In this document: positions 53,308 to 61,555 of the stretch, in pieces
Layout of the letters: every line of letters begins with the position of its first letter
How positions within the stretch are numbered: position 1 is the first letter of the stretch
DNA from: Archangium primigenium
GTDB taxonomy: Bacteria > Myxococcota > Myxococcia > Myxococcales > Myxococcaceae
Assembly (NCBI RefSeq): GCF_016904885.1
Contig: NZ_JADWYI010000001.1
Coordinates: 3,038,001-3,102,000 of the forward strand
Direction: 5' to 3'
DNA: 64,000 nt
Program-made: the position numbers and the translations under genes
The notes under the pieces: model-generated
Told to the model about the DNA's origin: nothing
What the model saw: the letters and a program-made list of their open reading frames with translations, nothing else
Database searches by the model: none

Positions 53308-54579
53308 GTGACGGAATCCTCGACGCATCGCACGATCGCCGCGGTCTGGAGAATCGAGTCAGCGCGGCTCATCGCGGGCCTGACGCGCTTCGTGCGGGAC
53401 GTGGGGCTCGCGGAGGAGCTGGCCCAGGACGCGCTCGTCGCCGCGCTCGAGCGCTGGCCCGGCGCCGGCGTCCCCGAGAATCCGGGCGCCTGGCTCATGG
53501 CCGCCGCGAAGCATCGCGCCATCGACCGGATGCGCCGCGACAAGCTGCTGGAGGGCAAGCACCAGGAGCTCGGGCACATGCTCGAGGTGCAAGGGCGGGG
53601 CGCGCGCGACCTGGAGACGGCGCTGGACGAGGACCTGGGCGATGACCTGCTGCGCCTGGTGTTCATCGCGTGCCATCCGGTGCTCTCGTCCGAGGCGCGC
53701 GTCGCGCTCACGCTGCGGCTGCTCGGCGGCCTGACGACGGGGGAGATCGCGCGGGCGTTCCTCGTGCCGGAGCCGACGATCGCCCAGCGCATCGTCCGGG
53801 CCAAGCGGACCCTGTCCGAGGCGGGCGTGCCCTTCGAGGTGCCTCGCGGCGAGGCGCTCACGGCCCGGCTCGCGTCGGTGCTCGAGGTCATCTACCTCAT
53901 CTTCAACGAGGGCTACTCGGCCACCGCCGGGGATGACTGGATGCGGCCCGCGCTGTGCGAGGACGCGCTGCGCCTGGGCCGGATCGTGGCCGGACTCGTG
54001 CCGGACGAGCCCGAGGTCCATGGGCTCGTGGGCCTCATGGAGATCCAGGCGTCGCGCGCGCGGGCGCGCCGGGGGCCCTCCGGACAACCCGTCCTGCTGC
54101 TCGAGCAGAACCGCGCGCTCTGGGATCGCCTCCTCATCCGCCGGGGACTGCAGGCGCTCGAGCGGGCCGAGGCCCTGGGCGGCGCGCGGGGGCCCTATGC
54201 GCTGCAGGCCGCGATCGCCGCCTGTCATGCGCGCGCGGGCTCGGCCGAGCAGACGGACTGGACGCGCATGGCGGCGCTCTACGCGGTGCTCGCCGAGGTG
54301 GCGCCCTCGCCCGTGGTGGAGCTCAACCGGGCGGTCGCCGTCTCCATGGCCTCGGGTCCCGCGGCGGGGCTGGTGCTCGTCGACGAGCTGATGGCGGACG
54401 GCGCGCTCGAGGGCTACCACCTGCTGCCGAGCGTGCGCGGCGACCTGCTCTTCAAGCTGGGCCGCTTCGTGGAGGCCCGCGAGGCGTTCGCGCTCGCCGC
54501 CTCGCTCACGCGCAACGCCCGCGAGCGCGACCTGCTGCTCGAGCGCGCCGCGGCGTGTGCCCGGCCAGACCCGGCCTGA
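53308..54579 (+). CDS. ECF sigma factor of the ECF42 type with long C-terminal extension
   Basis: A 423-aa sigma factor. Region 2 covers about residues 15-85 (GLAEELAQDALVAALERWP, then GAWLMAAAKHRAIDRMRRDK). Region 4 covers about 115-165 (LTLRLLGGLTTGEIARAFLVPEPTIAQRIVRAKRTL). An extension of roughly 240 residues follows (VIYLIFNEGYSATAGDDWMRPALCEDALRLGR, then TPR-like helices). This is the ECF42/DUF6596 architecture, where the extension is needed for activity and a DGPF protein is the usual partner. The GTG at 53308 is the first plausible start; no strong ribosome site is visible. No anti-sigma gene is adjacent. I did not find the TGTCGA-type -35 element reported for ECF42 in front of the DGPF gene. 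Confidence 0.85.
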   Translation: MTESSTHRTIAAVWRIESARLIAGLTRFVRDVGLAEELAQDALVAALERWPGAGVPENPGAWLMAAAKHRAIDRMRRDKLLEGKHQELGHMLEVQGRGARDLETALDEDLGDDLLRLVFIACHPVLSSEARVALTLRLLGGLTTGEIARAFLVPEPTIAQRIVRAKRTLSEAGVPFEVPRGEALTARLASVLEVIYLIFNEGYSATAGDDWMRPALCEDALRLGRIVAGLVPDEPEVHGLVGLMEIQASRARARRGPSGQPVLLLEQNRALWDRLLIRRGLQALERAEALGGARGPYALQAAIAACHARAGSAEQTDWTRMAALYAVLAEVAPSPVVELNRAVAVSMASGPAAGLVLVDELMADGALEGYHLLPSVRGDLLFKLGRFVEAREAFALAASLTRNARERDLLLERAAACARPDPA

Positions 54580-54591
54580 GCCGGGCGTCCG

Positions 54592-55344
54592 TCAGGGGGC
54601 GGCGGGGCCCTGGAAGCCCCGGGCGCGGAACGTCAGCACCAGCGTGTCCCGGTGGCCGTGGGCCTCCAGGGGCTGGATGGGGGTGCTCTCGTGGATGACC
54701 CGGGCGTCGTCGAGCAGCAGCGCGGACCAGGGCTCGGTCAGCGTGAAGCGGATGCCCTGGGGCCCGTCGGCCTCGAAGACGCGCGTCTCGCCGCCCTTGA
54801 TGCCGTGGCGTCCGACGAGCAGCACGGCGACGAAGTCCACGCCATCGCGGTGCGCGCCCTCGGGCGTGGGCCGGCCGATGCCGTCCGTGGTGTCGATGCG
54901 GAACTGGTGGGCCTCGACGTACCACGTCCCCGGCCCCTTCATGGCCGAGCAGGCCGTGGCGAGCGCGCTCAAGAGCCTCGGCCAGACGGGCCGCGAGAGG
55001 ACGTCGGCGGAGAGGGGCTCGAACCAGCGCTCCATGCCGCCATGCAGCGCGTTGTACTCGACGGGCTGCCAGTGCGCGCGGTGGGGCACGGGCGTGACGT
55101 TGTCGCCGTCGACGATGAAGCAGGAGTGGCGGCGCGAGCGGTAGCGGCCTCCATCGCGCAGGTAGGCGTCGGGGCGCAGATCGTCCCAGGTGGGCGCGAG
55201 GGCGTCGAGCTCGGCGGCGGGCAGGGCGGCCCACTGGCACAGGCCCTCCCGGCCGAGCACGGCATAGCCCTGCTCCCGGAGGACCTGGACCACCCGGTCC
55301 GGGGGCGTGAGGGGCGGCGAGAAGCGTGGGGCGGCTTCCGTCAT
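54592..55344 (-). CDS. 2-Oxoglutarate/Fe(II) dioxygenase (2OG-Fe_Oxy_2 family)
   Basis: A 250-aa member of the family that includes bacterial free amino-acid hydroxylases. Iron ligands: His and Asp in EGAHRDGVDFVAVLL, distal His in ARVIHESTPI, and the 2-oxoglutarate-binding Arg in HRDTLVLTFRARG. Family sequence GGETRVFEADGPQG follows the first motif. It may hydroxylate a free amino acid. It overlaps the upstream SRPBCC gene by 4 nt (ATGA), so the two are co-translated. It ends 12 nt from the convergent sigma gene stop. It could supply a hydroxylated building block to the NRPS, although it is 26 kb away. Confidence 0.8.
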   Translation of the reverse strand: MTEAAPRFSPPLTPPDRVVQVLREQGYAVLGREGLCQWAALPAAELDALAPTWDDLRPDAYLRDGGRYRSRRHSCFIVDGDNVTPVPHRAHWQPVEYNALHGGMERWFEPLSADVLSRPVWPRLLSALATACSAMKGPGTWYVEAHQFRIDTTDGIGRPTPEGAHRDGVDFVAVLLVGRHGIKGGETRVFEADGPQGIRFTLTEPWSALLLDDARVIHESTPIQPLEAHGHRDTLVLTFRARGFQGPAAP

Positions 55345-55931
55345 GGCGTGGGCTCCGCGACCACCTCGGCGGGCGGAGGGGCGGGGAGCGCGCGCTTCTG
55401 GGCGTCGTCCTCCGCCGCCTGGCGCAGGGCCGCGAGCCCGTTGTCGAAGTCCTTGCCGAGCAGGGCGTCCATGTCCATGACGAGGCACATGGCCTTGCTG
55501 ATGAAGTTCTGGGGCCCCTCCATCCGCCAGCGCACCTCCACGCCCTGGGCGGCCGGGGTGAAGGTGAAGGTGACGTCGTTGGTGGCCGCGAAGGGGCGGA
55601 TGAACTCCAGCGAGACGCGCACGCGCGTGGGGGCCGTGCTCTCCACGATCGTCATCCGGCCCTCGCCCGCCGCGTCGTTGCCCGACCAGCCATAACGCGC
55701 GCCCGTGCCGCTCGCGGGCCCCTCGAAGGTGGTCTTCTGGTTCGGATCGACCTTGTCCCAGGGGGACCACTCGCCCCAGCGGTGGAAGTCATTCACCAGC
55801 GCGAACGCGACGTCTGGCGGGGCCTGGATCGTCGTGGCGCGCTCCACCGAGAACGTGGAGGGACGACTGGCGATGAAACCACACAGCGCCACGAGGGCGA
55901 GCGCGACTCCCAGGAGGATCTTCTTGAGCAT
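55341..55931 (-). CDS. Membrane-anchored SRPBCC (polyketide cyclase/START-like) protein
   Basis: A 196-aa protein with an N-terminal membrane anchor (KKILLGVALALVALCGFIA). An SRPBCC domain with a hydrophobic ligand pocket follows (FSVERATTIQAPPDVAFALVNDFHRWGEWSPWDKV, then VEVRWRMEGPQNFISKAMCLVMDMD). The C-terminus is Pro/Ala-rich. It is first in a two-gene operon with the 2OG dioxygenase. Such proteins bind lipids or small hydrophobics; the ligand is unknown. Confidence 0.8.
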   Translation of the reverse strand: MLKKILLGVALALVALCGFIASRPSTFSVERATTIQAPPDVAFALVNDFHRWGEWSPWDKVDPNQKTTFEGPASGTGARYGWSGNDAAGEGRMTIVESTAPTRVRVSLEFIRPFAATNDVTFTFTPAAQGVEVRWRMEGPQNFISKAMCLVMDMDALLGKDFDNGLAALRQAAEDDAQKRALPAPPPAEVVAEPTP

Positions 55932-56073
55932 GGACGGCCTTCGCGAGAACGGGAACGTGCGCGCGTCATAGGGGATGGGGCCTCGCGTTCGCAAGGGGGC
56001 GGCGGGTGGGCCGGAGACGGTTGTCAGTCCAAGGAGGCGGGCGGCGTCCACCTCGCACGAAAGGGGGCGCTTC

Positions 56074-56337
56074 ATGTCCCAGGACAGATTCCAGACGAGT
56101 CGGGAGGTCTACCACCGCATCCGGTGGGATCCCCGGATCGACGCCCATGACTTCGTCATCGGGTACGACACGCACGGCGAGCAGTTGGAGGAGGTGGGCT
56201 TCACGTCCTTCGTCCCCGAGGGAGACATCCCCTGGCACCGGGTCTGGTACTTCCGGCGGGGGCACGAGCGCATCTGGGACCGGCGCGAGCGGGTGGATCG
56301 CACGGCGAGCCTGGGGGCCTCCGACGGAGTGCTCTAG
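56074..56337 (+). CDS. MJ1316/DUF504-type small RNA-binding protein
   Basis: An 87-aa protein that matches the DUF504/MJ1316 domain, associated with recognition of RNA cyclic-phosphate ends. The pattern is REVYHRIRWDPRIDAHDFVIGYDTH followed by FVPEGDIPWHRVWYFRRGHERIWDR. Beyond the domain there is only a short tail. AAGGGGG upstream sets the ATG at 56074. It stands between divergent and co-directional genes without an RNA ligase or polymerase neighbour. Confidence 0.75.
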   Translation: MSQDRFQTSREVYHRIRWDPRIDAHDFVIGYDTHGEQLEEVGFTSFVPEGDIPWHRVWYFRRGHERIWDRRERVDRTASLGASDGVL

Positions 56338-56404
56338 ATTTGCTCGCCTGCCCGCTCGCGGGGGGCGATGCTGGGCGCTTCGTCCCCTCACCGAGGAGTC
56401 CGAT

Positions 56405-57376
56405 GTGAACGCCCTGCCCCTGCAGCACCATGGTCTCACCGCCAGCCGGCTCGTCCTGGGCTGCATGCACCTGGGGGGAACGTGGGACCGCTCCGCGCCC
56501 ACGGCGGAGCACGTCCAGCGCGCGCACGAGGTGGTGGATGCGGCGCTCGCCCAGGGCATCAACCTGTTCGACCACGCGGACATCTACACCCTGGGCAAGT
56601 CCGAGCAGGTGTTCGGCCAGGTGCTCAAGGCGCGTCCGGGGCTGCGCGAGCGCATCCTGTTGCAGTCCAAGTGTGGCATCCGCTTTCCGGACGAGTCGGC
56701 GCCCGGCCGGTACGACTTCTCGCGCGAGCACATCGTGTCCAGCGTGGAAGGCATCCTCTCGCGGCTGGGGGTGGAGTCCCTGGACATCCTGCTGCTGCAC
56801 CGGCCGGACCCCTTGATGGAGCCGGACGAGGTCGCCGAGGCGTTCCGCGGACTGAAGGCGTCCGGCAAGGTGCGGCACTTCGGCGTCTCCAACATGAGCG
56901 CGGGGCAGATCAAGCTGCTGCGCGCGGCGTGGGACGAGCCGCTGGTGGCCAACCAACTCGAGATGAGCCTGGAGAAGCTGGGGTGGGTGGAGAGCGGCGT
57001 GCTCGTGAACCAGCCGCCCGGCGCCCACGTGGGCTTTCCCGAGGGCACGCTCGAATACTGCCGGCTGGAGCGCATCCAGCTTCAAGCCTGGGGACCGCTC
57101 GCCCAGGGGCTCTACAGTGGCCGCTCCCTGGAGGGGCAGCCCGAGTCGGTGCGGGAGACCGCGGCGCTCGTGGGTCGGCTCGCCGAGGCGAAGCAGACGA
57201 CCCGCGAGGCCATCGTCCTCGCCTGGCTGCTCAAGCACCCCGCCGGCATCCAGCCCGTCATCGGCACCTCCAACGCGGGCCGCCTCGCCGCGTGCGCGGA
57301 TGCCTCGCGCCTCTCGCTGACGCGCGAGGAATGGTACGCCCTGTACGTCAGCTCGCGTGGCGCGCGGATGCCCTGA
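56405..57376 (+). CDS. Aldo/keto reductase
   Basis: A 323-aa NADPH-dependent aldo/keto reductase barrel. The catalytic tetrad is visible: Asp and Tyr in NLFDHADIYTLGKSE, Lys in LLQSKCGIRF, His in ILLLHRPDPLMEPDEVAEAF. Cofactor-binding elements include HFGVSNMSAGQIKLL, LQAWGPLAQGLYSG and QPVIGTSNAGRL. It resembles the YdhF-type reductases. The GTG at 56405 is supported by GAGGAG six nt upstream. A 164-aa SRPBCC gene follows after 18 nt, and then an amidohydrolase. Confidence 0.9.
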   Translation: MNALPLQHHGLTASRLVLGCMHLGGTWDRSAPTAEHVQRAHEVVDAALAQGINLFDHADIYTLGKSEQVFGQVLKARPGLRERILLQSKCGIRFPDESAPGRYDFSREHIVSSVEGILSRLGVESLDILLLHRPDPLMEPDEVAEAFRGLKASGKVRHFGVSNMSAGQIKLLRAAWDEPLVANQLEMSLEKLGWVESGVLVNQPPGAHVGFPEGTLEYCRLERIQLQAWGPLAQGLYSGRSLEGQPESVRETAALVGRLAEAKQTTREAIVLAWLLKHPAGIQPVIGTSNAGRLAACADASRLSLTREEWYALYVSSRGARMP

Positions 57377-57394
57377 GTTATGGTGGTGTCCCTC

Positions 57395-57889
57395 ATGACG
57401 GACACCTCCCTCGATCCCTCCTCGCTGCCCCTGCGGACCGCCGAGCCCGGCGCCAGCGTGCGGCAGTTCACCGAGACGTTCACGACCGCGCTCGCCCCGG
57501 AGGCGCTCTGGGCGGAGTTCACGCGGGCCCTGAAGGACTCGCGTGGCGCGGTGCTCTGGGCCCACGACATCTCCCAGGTGCGTGTGCTCCAGGAGCCCGT
57601 CGGGCAGGACTCGGTGCTCGTGGAGACCGTCCAGGCCACCGGCACCGCGCTGCACTACCGCCTGGTGCGCTTCGAGCCCCCGCGCCTGGTGCAGTACGCC
57701 GCGCTCCAGGGCCACGCGCTGGCGGGCGGGGCCACCATCACCGTGGCGTCGGAGGAAGGCCGGACCGTGCTGCGCTGGCAGGGCGAGTACCGCGCCTCCG
57801 AGGCCGCCCTCGCCGTGTTGGACCGCTTCCGCGCCGCGTTCTTCTCGCGCTTCGCCGACGCGCTGCGGCGGTTGGACGCCACGTCATGA
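57395..57889 (+). CDS. SRPBCC-family protein
   Basis: A 164-aa soluble START/SRPBCC-like protein (SVRQFTETFTTALAPEALWAEFTRALKD, then LVRFEPPRLVQYAAL, then TVLRWQGEYRASEAALAVLDRFRAAFFSRF). The ATG at 57395 is chosen for the GGTGG about 9 nt upstream; an in-frame ATG at 57380 would add five residues. Its stop overlaps the amidohydrolase start (ATGA). It may bind or present the substrate of the two flanking enzymes, but the ligand is unknown. Confidence 0.75.
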   Translation: MTDTSLDPSSLPLRTAEPGASVRQFTETFTTALAPEALWAEFTRALKDSRGAVLWAHDISQVRVLQEPVGQDSVLVETVQATGTALHYRLVRFEPPRLVQYAALQGHALAGGATITVASEEGRTVLRWQGEYRASEAALAVLDRFRAAFFSRFADALRRLDATS

Positions 57890-59220
57890 CGGACCTGCTC
57901 ATCCGCGGCTGCCATGCGCTCGTGCCGGAGGGCTCCGGCGCGCTCGGGATCGCCCGGGACCAGGACATCCGGGTGCGTGACTCCCGGATCGTCTCCCTCC
58001 AGCCCACCGGGACGCCCCCCGAGCCCCAGGACACGGTCCTCGACGGGCAGCGGATGCTGGCGATTCCGGGGCTGGTCAACGCGCATGCGCACGTGGCGTC
58101 GGTGCTCTTCCGCGGACTGGCGGAGGACGTGTCGCTCGAGCGGTGGTTCAACGACTTCGTCTGGGCGCTGGAGGGCAACCTCACCGAGGAGGATGTCTAC
58201 TGGGGCGCGCAGCTGGGCCTGCTCGAGATGATCGAGTCCGGGGTCACCACCGTGGCGGACCACTCCTTCTTCATGGACGGGGTGGCGCGCGCCGTGGAGG
58301 AAGCGGGCACCCGGGCCCAGCTCGGCTGGACGTCCTTCTCCAGCCGGGGCCCCGCGGCGCTCGCGGAGACGGCCGCCTTCGCGCAGCGGTGGAAGGACGG
58401 GGCGGGGGGACGCGTCTCCACGCGGCTGGCGCCCTATTCGCCCTACACGTGCGATGACGGGACGCTGCGCGCCGTGGTCGAGCACGCCACGCGGGTGGGG
58501 GTGGGCATCCACATCCACGCCGCCGAGGAGATGAACCAGACGCTCGCCAGCGCGAACCGGCGGGGCCGCACGCCCGTGCAGGTCCTCCAGGACACGGGGG
58601 TGCTCGGCGTGCCCACGCTCATCGCGCATGCCGGCGGGCTGATGCCGCAGGACCTCGATCTGCTCGCCCGTCACCGCGCGCACGTGGGCATCGCCCATGC
58701 GCCCAAGACGTCGCTCAAGCTGGGCCTGGGGCTCGCGCCCGTGCGGGCCCTGCGCAAGGCGCGCATTCCCGTGGGCCTGGGCACCGCCAGCGCCGCCAGC
58801 AACTACTCCTTCGATCTGCTGGAGGGCCTGCGGCTGCTCGCGCTCTCGCAGAAGCACGACGCGCTGGACCCCGAGGTGCTGCCCATGACCGAGGCGCTCG
58901 ACGTGGCCACGCGGGGGGGCGCGGCCGCGCTGGGGCTCGGCACCGAGGTGGGCACCCTCGCGCCCGGCTACCAGGCGGACATCGTCTTGTTGGATCTCCG
59001 GGGAACCCACTGGCACCCCCCGCACAACCTGCTGGCGGGACTGGTGTACGGCGCGCGCGCCAGTGACGTGCACACCGTGCTGGTCGGCGGGCGGGTCCTC
59101 CTGCGTGACCGGGCGCCGCTCACGATCGACAAGGAGCGGGTGCTCGAGGAGGTGTCGCGCCGCATGGAGCGTCTGGCCCGGCGCGAGCCCGGGGCCCGCA
59201 TCCAGCGCTACGCGCCCTGA
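57886..59220 (+). CDS. Amidohydrolase of the MTA/SAH deaminase (MtaD) family lacking the conserved metal Asp
   Basis: A 444-aa TIM-barrel amidohydrolase. Motifs align with MtaD/SsnA enzymes: PGLVNAHAHVASVLFRGLAEDVSLERW (HxH metal site), IHIHAAEE, TLIAHAGG, IAHAPKTSLKLGLGLAPV. In the family the next segment reads GTDGAASNN with an Asp that binds metal and activates water. Here it is GLGTASAASNYSFDLL, so Ala replaces that Asp. The C-terminal composite domain (LAPGYQADIVLLDL) is intact. It is translationally coupled to the SRPBCC gene. It may be an inactive or mechanistically altered relative, or a subfamily with another substrate. Confidence 0.85.
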   Translation: MTDLLIRGCHALVPEGSGALGIARDQDIRVRDSRIVSLQPTGTPPEPQDTVLDGQRMLAIPGLVNAHAHVASVLFRGLAEDVSLERWFNDFVWALEGNLTEEDVYWGAQLGLLEMIESGVTTVADHSFFMDGVARAVEEAGTRAQLGWTSFSSRGPAALAETAAFAQRWKDGAGGRVSTRLAPYSPYTCDDGTLRAVVEHATRVGVGIHIHAAEEMNQTLASANRRGRTPVQVLQDTGVLGVPTLIAHAGGLMPQDLDLLARHRAHVGIAHAPKTSLKLGLGLAPVRALRKARIPVGLGTASAASNYSFDLLEGLRLLALSQKHDALDPEVLPMTEALDVATRGGAAALGLGTEVGTLAPGYQADIVLLDLRGTHWHPPHNLLAGLVYGARASDVHTVLVGGRVLLRDRAPLTIDKERVLEEVSRRMERLARREPGARIQRYAP

Positions 59221-59316
59221 GTCCCCGTGAAACCGGACGCGCGGCGTGCGTGCCGTGTCGCCCCTTGCTTGCCTCGAAGGGGCCATGCTACGCCGCCAGG
59301 CGGCTTCTAATCGCGA

Positions 59317-59333
59317 TTGAGAATCATTCTCAA
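59317..59333. promoter_or_regulatory. Fur-like operator ahead of the TonB-dependent receptor
   Basis: TTGAGAATCATTCTCAA is a perfect 17-bp palindrome with an 8-1-8 arrangement and the GAAT-N-ATTC core of Fur boxes (GATAATGATAATCATTATC consensus). It ends 16 bp upstream of the receptor ATG, where bound repressor would block transcription. It is strong evidence that the receptor is iron-regulated. Confidence 0.85.
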
Positions 59334-59349
59334 GTCGCCCAGGAAAAGC

Positions 59350-61491
59350 ATGTCCCCTTACCGTCGAAGCAAGCGCGCGCCGAAGCTGGCCGCGGGTGGA
59401 ACGTTCCTCGCGCTGGCCACCGTGGCCGCCGCCCAGGAGCAGGGCACGAGCATCGTCACGTTGGACACCGTCCAGGTGGAGGCCGAGCGCGACAGCGCCC
59501 AGGGGCCCGTGGAGGGGTACACCGCGCGCCGCAGCGCGAGCGGGACGAAGACGGACGCCTCGCTCCTGGAGACCCCGCAGGCGGTCTCCGTGGTGGGCCG
59601 CGCGCAGATGGACGCCCAGCAGGCGCAGACCCTCGTCGAGGCCACGCGCTACACGCCCGGCGTGCGCTCGGAGACGTTCGGCGCGGACTCGCGCAATGAC
59701 TGGTTCCTGGTGCGAGGCTTCACCTCGCAGGACGCGGGCTACTACCTGGACGGGCTGCAGCTGTACTCGAGCGCCTTCGCCACGTGGCGCATCGAGCCCT
59801 TCGGCATGGAGCGGGTGGAGGCGGTGCGCGGGCCCTCGTCCGTGCTCTTCGGCGGCACCAACCCGGGCGGTCTGCTCAACCTGGTGAGCAAGAAGCCGTC
59901 CGCGGAGGCGGTGCGGCACGTGGAAGTGGGCGTCAACGAATTCGCCAACGGCTATGGCGCCGTCGACTTCGGCGGGCCCGTGGACAAGGACGGCCACTGG
60001 TTCTACCGCATCTCGGCGCTGGCCCGGGGCGGCGGTACCCAGGTGAAGGAGATCGACAACAACCGGCTCTTCATCGCGCCGAGCGTGACGTGGGCGCCCA
60101 CCCAGCGCACCTCGCTCACCCTGCACGGCAGCTACCTGCTCGACCGCACGCGGGGCCAGAACTTCCTGCCCTACGAGGGCACCGTCACCCAGGCCCCCTA
60201 CGGCCGCATCGCCACGGACCTGTACACGAGCGACACCAGCCTGGATCGCTTCAAGCGCGATCAGGCGCTGGTGGGCTACGAGTTCGAGCACCGCTTCGCC
60301 GACACCTGGACCGTGCGGCAGAACCTGCGCTTTGGCCGGCTGGGCATCGACTTCCAGACGCTCTACGGCGTGGGCTACGACGGCCCGCCAGAGAACGCCC
60401 GGCTCGCGCGCGGCAACTTCGTGACGACGCCCACGGCCAACCTCTTCACCGTGGACACCCAGGGCGAGGCGCGCTTCACCACGGGCCCGGTGCGGCACAC
60501 GGCCCTGGTCGGCATCGACACCAAGCACTACCGCCTCGCGGACGAGCAGGGCTACGAGGCCGCCGAGTCGGTGAGCCTCGTCAACCCCGTGCGGGGCAGC
60601 TTCACGCCCACCGCCTCGCGCTACACGCTGGCCACGTCGCGCCAGAACCAGCTCGGCGTCTACCTCCAGGATCAGCTCCAGTTCGCCGAGCGGCTGCACC
60701 TGGTGCTCAGCGGCCGTCATGACTGGGTGGGCCTGCACCTGGACAACACGCTGCTGCCCACGGCGAACTACGACGGGGTCCAGTCGGCGTTCAGCGGCCG
60801 CGCGGGCCTGCTCTACGCGTTCGACTTCGGCCTCTCGCCGTACGTGAGCTACTCGCGCTCCTTCAACCCCGTGGCGGGCACCACCCCGGCGGGCAACCTC
60901 TTCGAGCCCGAGCGCGGCGAGCAGTTCGAGGCGGGCGTGAAGTACCAGCCCGTGGGCACCCGGCTGACGCTCGGCCTGTCCGCCTTCGAGCTGCGGCGGC
61001 AGAACTTCCTGACCACCGACGGCCTCTTCAACACCCTGCAGCTCGGCGAGGTGCGCTCGCGCGGCCTCGAGCTGGAGGCGAACGCGAGCCTCGCGCGCGG
61101 GCTGAGCCTGGTGGGCTCCGCGTCCTTCTACCGGCTGTCCATCACCAACGGCGCCGAATTCGAGCAGGGCAAGGTGCCCGTGGCCACGCCCTCGCTCATG
61201 GCCTCGCTGTGGCTCGACTACACGCTGCCGGACGGCTCGCTCAAGGGCCTCGGCGTCGGCGCGGGCGTGCGCCACGTGGGCGCCTCGTTCGCCGACCGCC
61301 TCAACGAGAAGGAAGTGCCCGGCTTCACGCTCGTGGACGCCGGCGTCCACTACGAGCGCGCGAACTGGCGCGCGGCCGTCAACGCCTCCAACGTGCTGGA
61401 CAGCACCTACGTGTCCAGCTGCAGCTCCACCTCGGCGTGCTTCTACGGCGATCGCCGCCGCGCCATGCTCAACGTGGGCTACTCGTTCTGA
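59350..61491 (+). CDS. TonB-dependent siderophore receptor
   Basis: A 713-aa outer-membrane receptor. A signal peptide (APKLAAGGTFLALATVAAAQ) is followed by a TonB-box-like TLDTVQVEAER and a plug domain (SLLETPQAVSVVGRAQMD, then RVEAVRGPSSVLFGGTNPGGLLNLVSKKP). A 22-strand-type barrel ends with an aromatic residue (RRRAMLNVGYSF). There is no N-terminal signalling extension. It matches the TonB-siderophore subfamily (FhuA/FpvA-like). ATG 59350 follows AGGAAAAG and lies directly downstream of a Fur-like palindrome. It converges on the PepSY operon. The ligand could be a foreign siderophore or the NRPS product; nothing in the sequence decides. Confidence 0.95.
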   Translation: MSPYRRSKRAPKLAAGGTFLALATVAAAQEQGTSIVTLDTVQVEAERDSAQGPVEGYTARRSASGTKTDASLLETPQAVSVVGRAQMDAQQAQTLVEATRYTPGVRSETFGADSRNDWFLVRGFTSQDAGYYLDGLQLYSSAFATWRIEPFGMERVEAVRGPSSVLFGGTNPGGLLNLVSKKPSAEAVRHVEVGVNEFANGYGAVDFGGPVDKDGHWFYRISALARGGGTQVKEIDNNRLFIAPSVTWAPTQRTSLTLHGSYLLDRTRGQNFLPYEGTVTQAPYGRIATDLYTSDTSLDRFKRDQALVGYEFEHRFADTWTVRQNLRFGRLGIDFQTLYGVGYDGPPENARLARGNFVTTPTANLFTVDTQGEARFTTGPVRHTALVGIDTKHYRLADEQGYEAAESVSLVNPVRGSFTPTASRYTLATSRQNQLGVYLQDQLQFAERLHLVLSGRHDWVGLHLDNTLLPTANYDGVQSAFSGRAGLLYAFDFGLSPYVSYSRSFNPVAGTTPAGNLFEPERGEQFEAGVKYQPVGTRLTLGLSAFELRRQNFLTTDGLFNTLQLGEVRSRGLELEANASLARGLSLVGSASFYRLSITNGAEFEQGKVPVATPSLMASLWLDYTLPDGSLKGLGVGAGVRHVGASFADRLNEKEVPGFTLVDAGVHYERANWRAAVNASNVLDSTYVSSCSSTSACFYGDRRRAMLNVGYSF

Positions 61492-61514
61492 GCGTCGCCT
61501 GAGTGAAGGGCCTC

Positions 61515-61555
61515 GCGTCCGCCGGGGAGGGGCTCAGCCCTTCGCCGGCGGACGC
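61515..61555. terminator. Bidirectional terminator hairpin between receptor and PepSY gene
   Basis: GCGTCCGCCGG and CCGGCGGACGC form a perfect 11-bp stem. Within the 19-nt loop, GGGCT-C-AGCCC can pair again. The hairpin overlaps the PepSY stop codon at 61534 and lies 23 nt after the receptor stop, so it can serve both converging genes. Confidence 0.7.

Noticed and set aside
57655-61350. A 1231-codon antisense frame across the amidohydrolase and TonB receptor genes, and a 668-codon plus-strand frame (40136-42142) across the CARDB gene.
   Set aside because: Same cause: low-complexity translations opposite well-supported genes, with the CARDB case simply echoing the 393-bp repeats.
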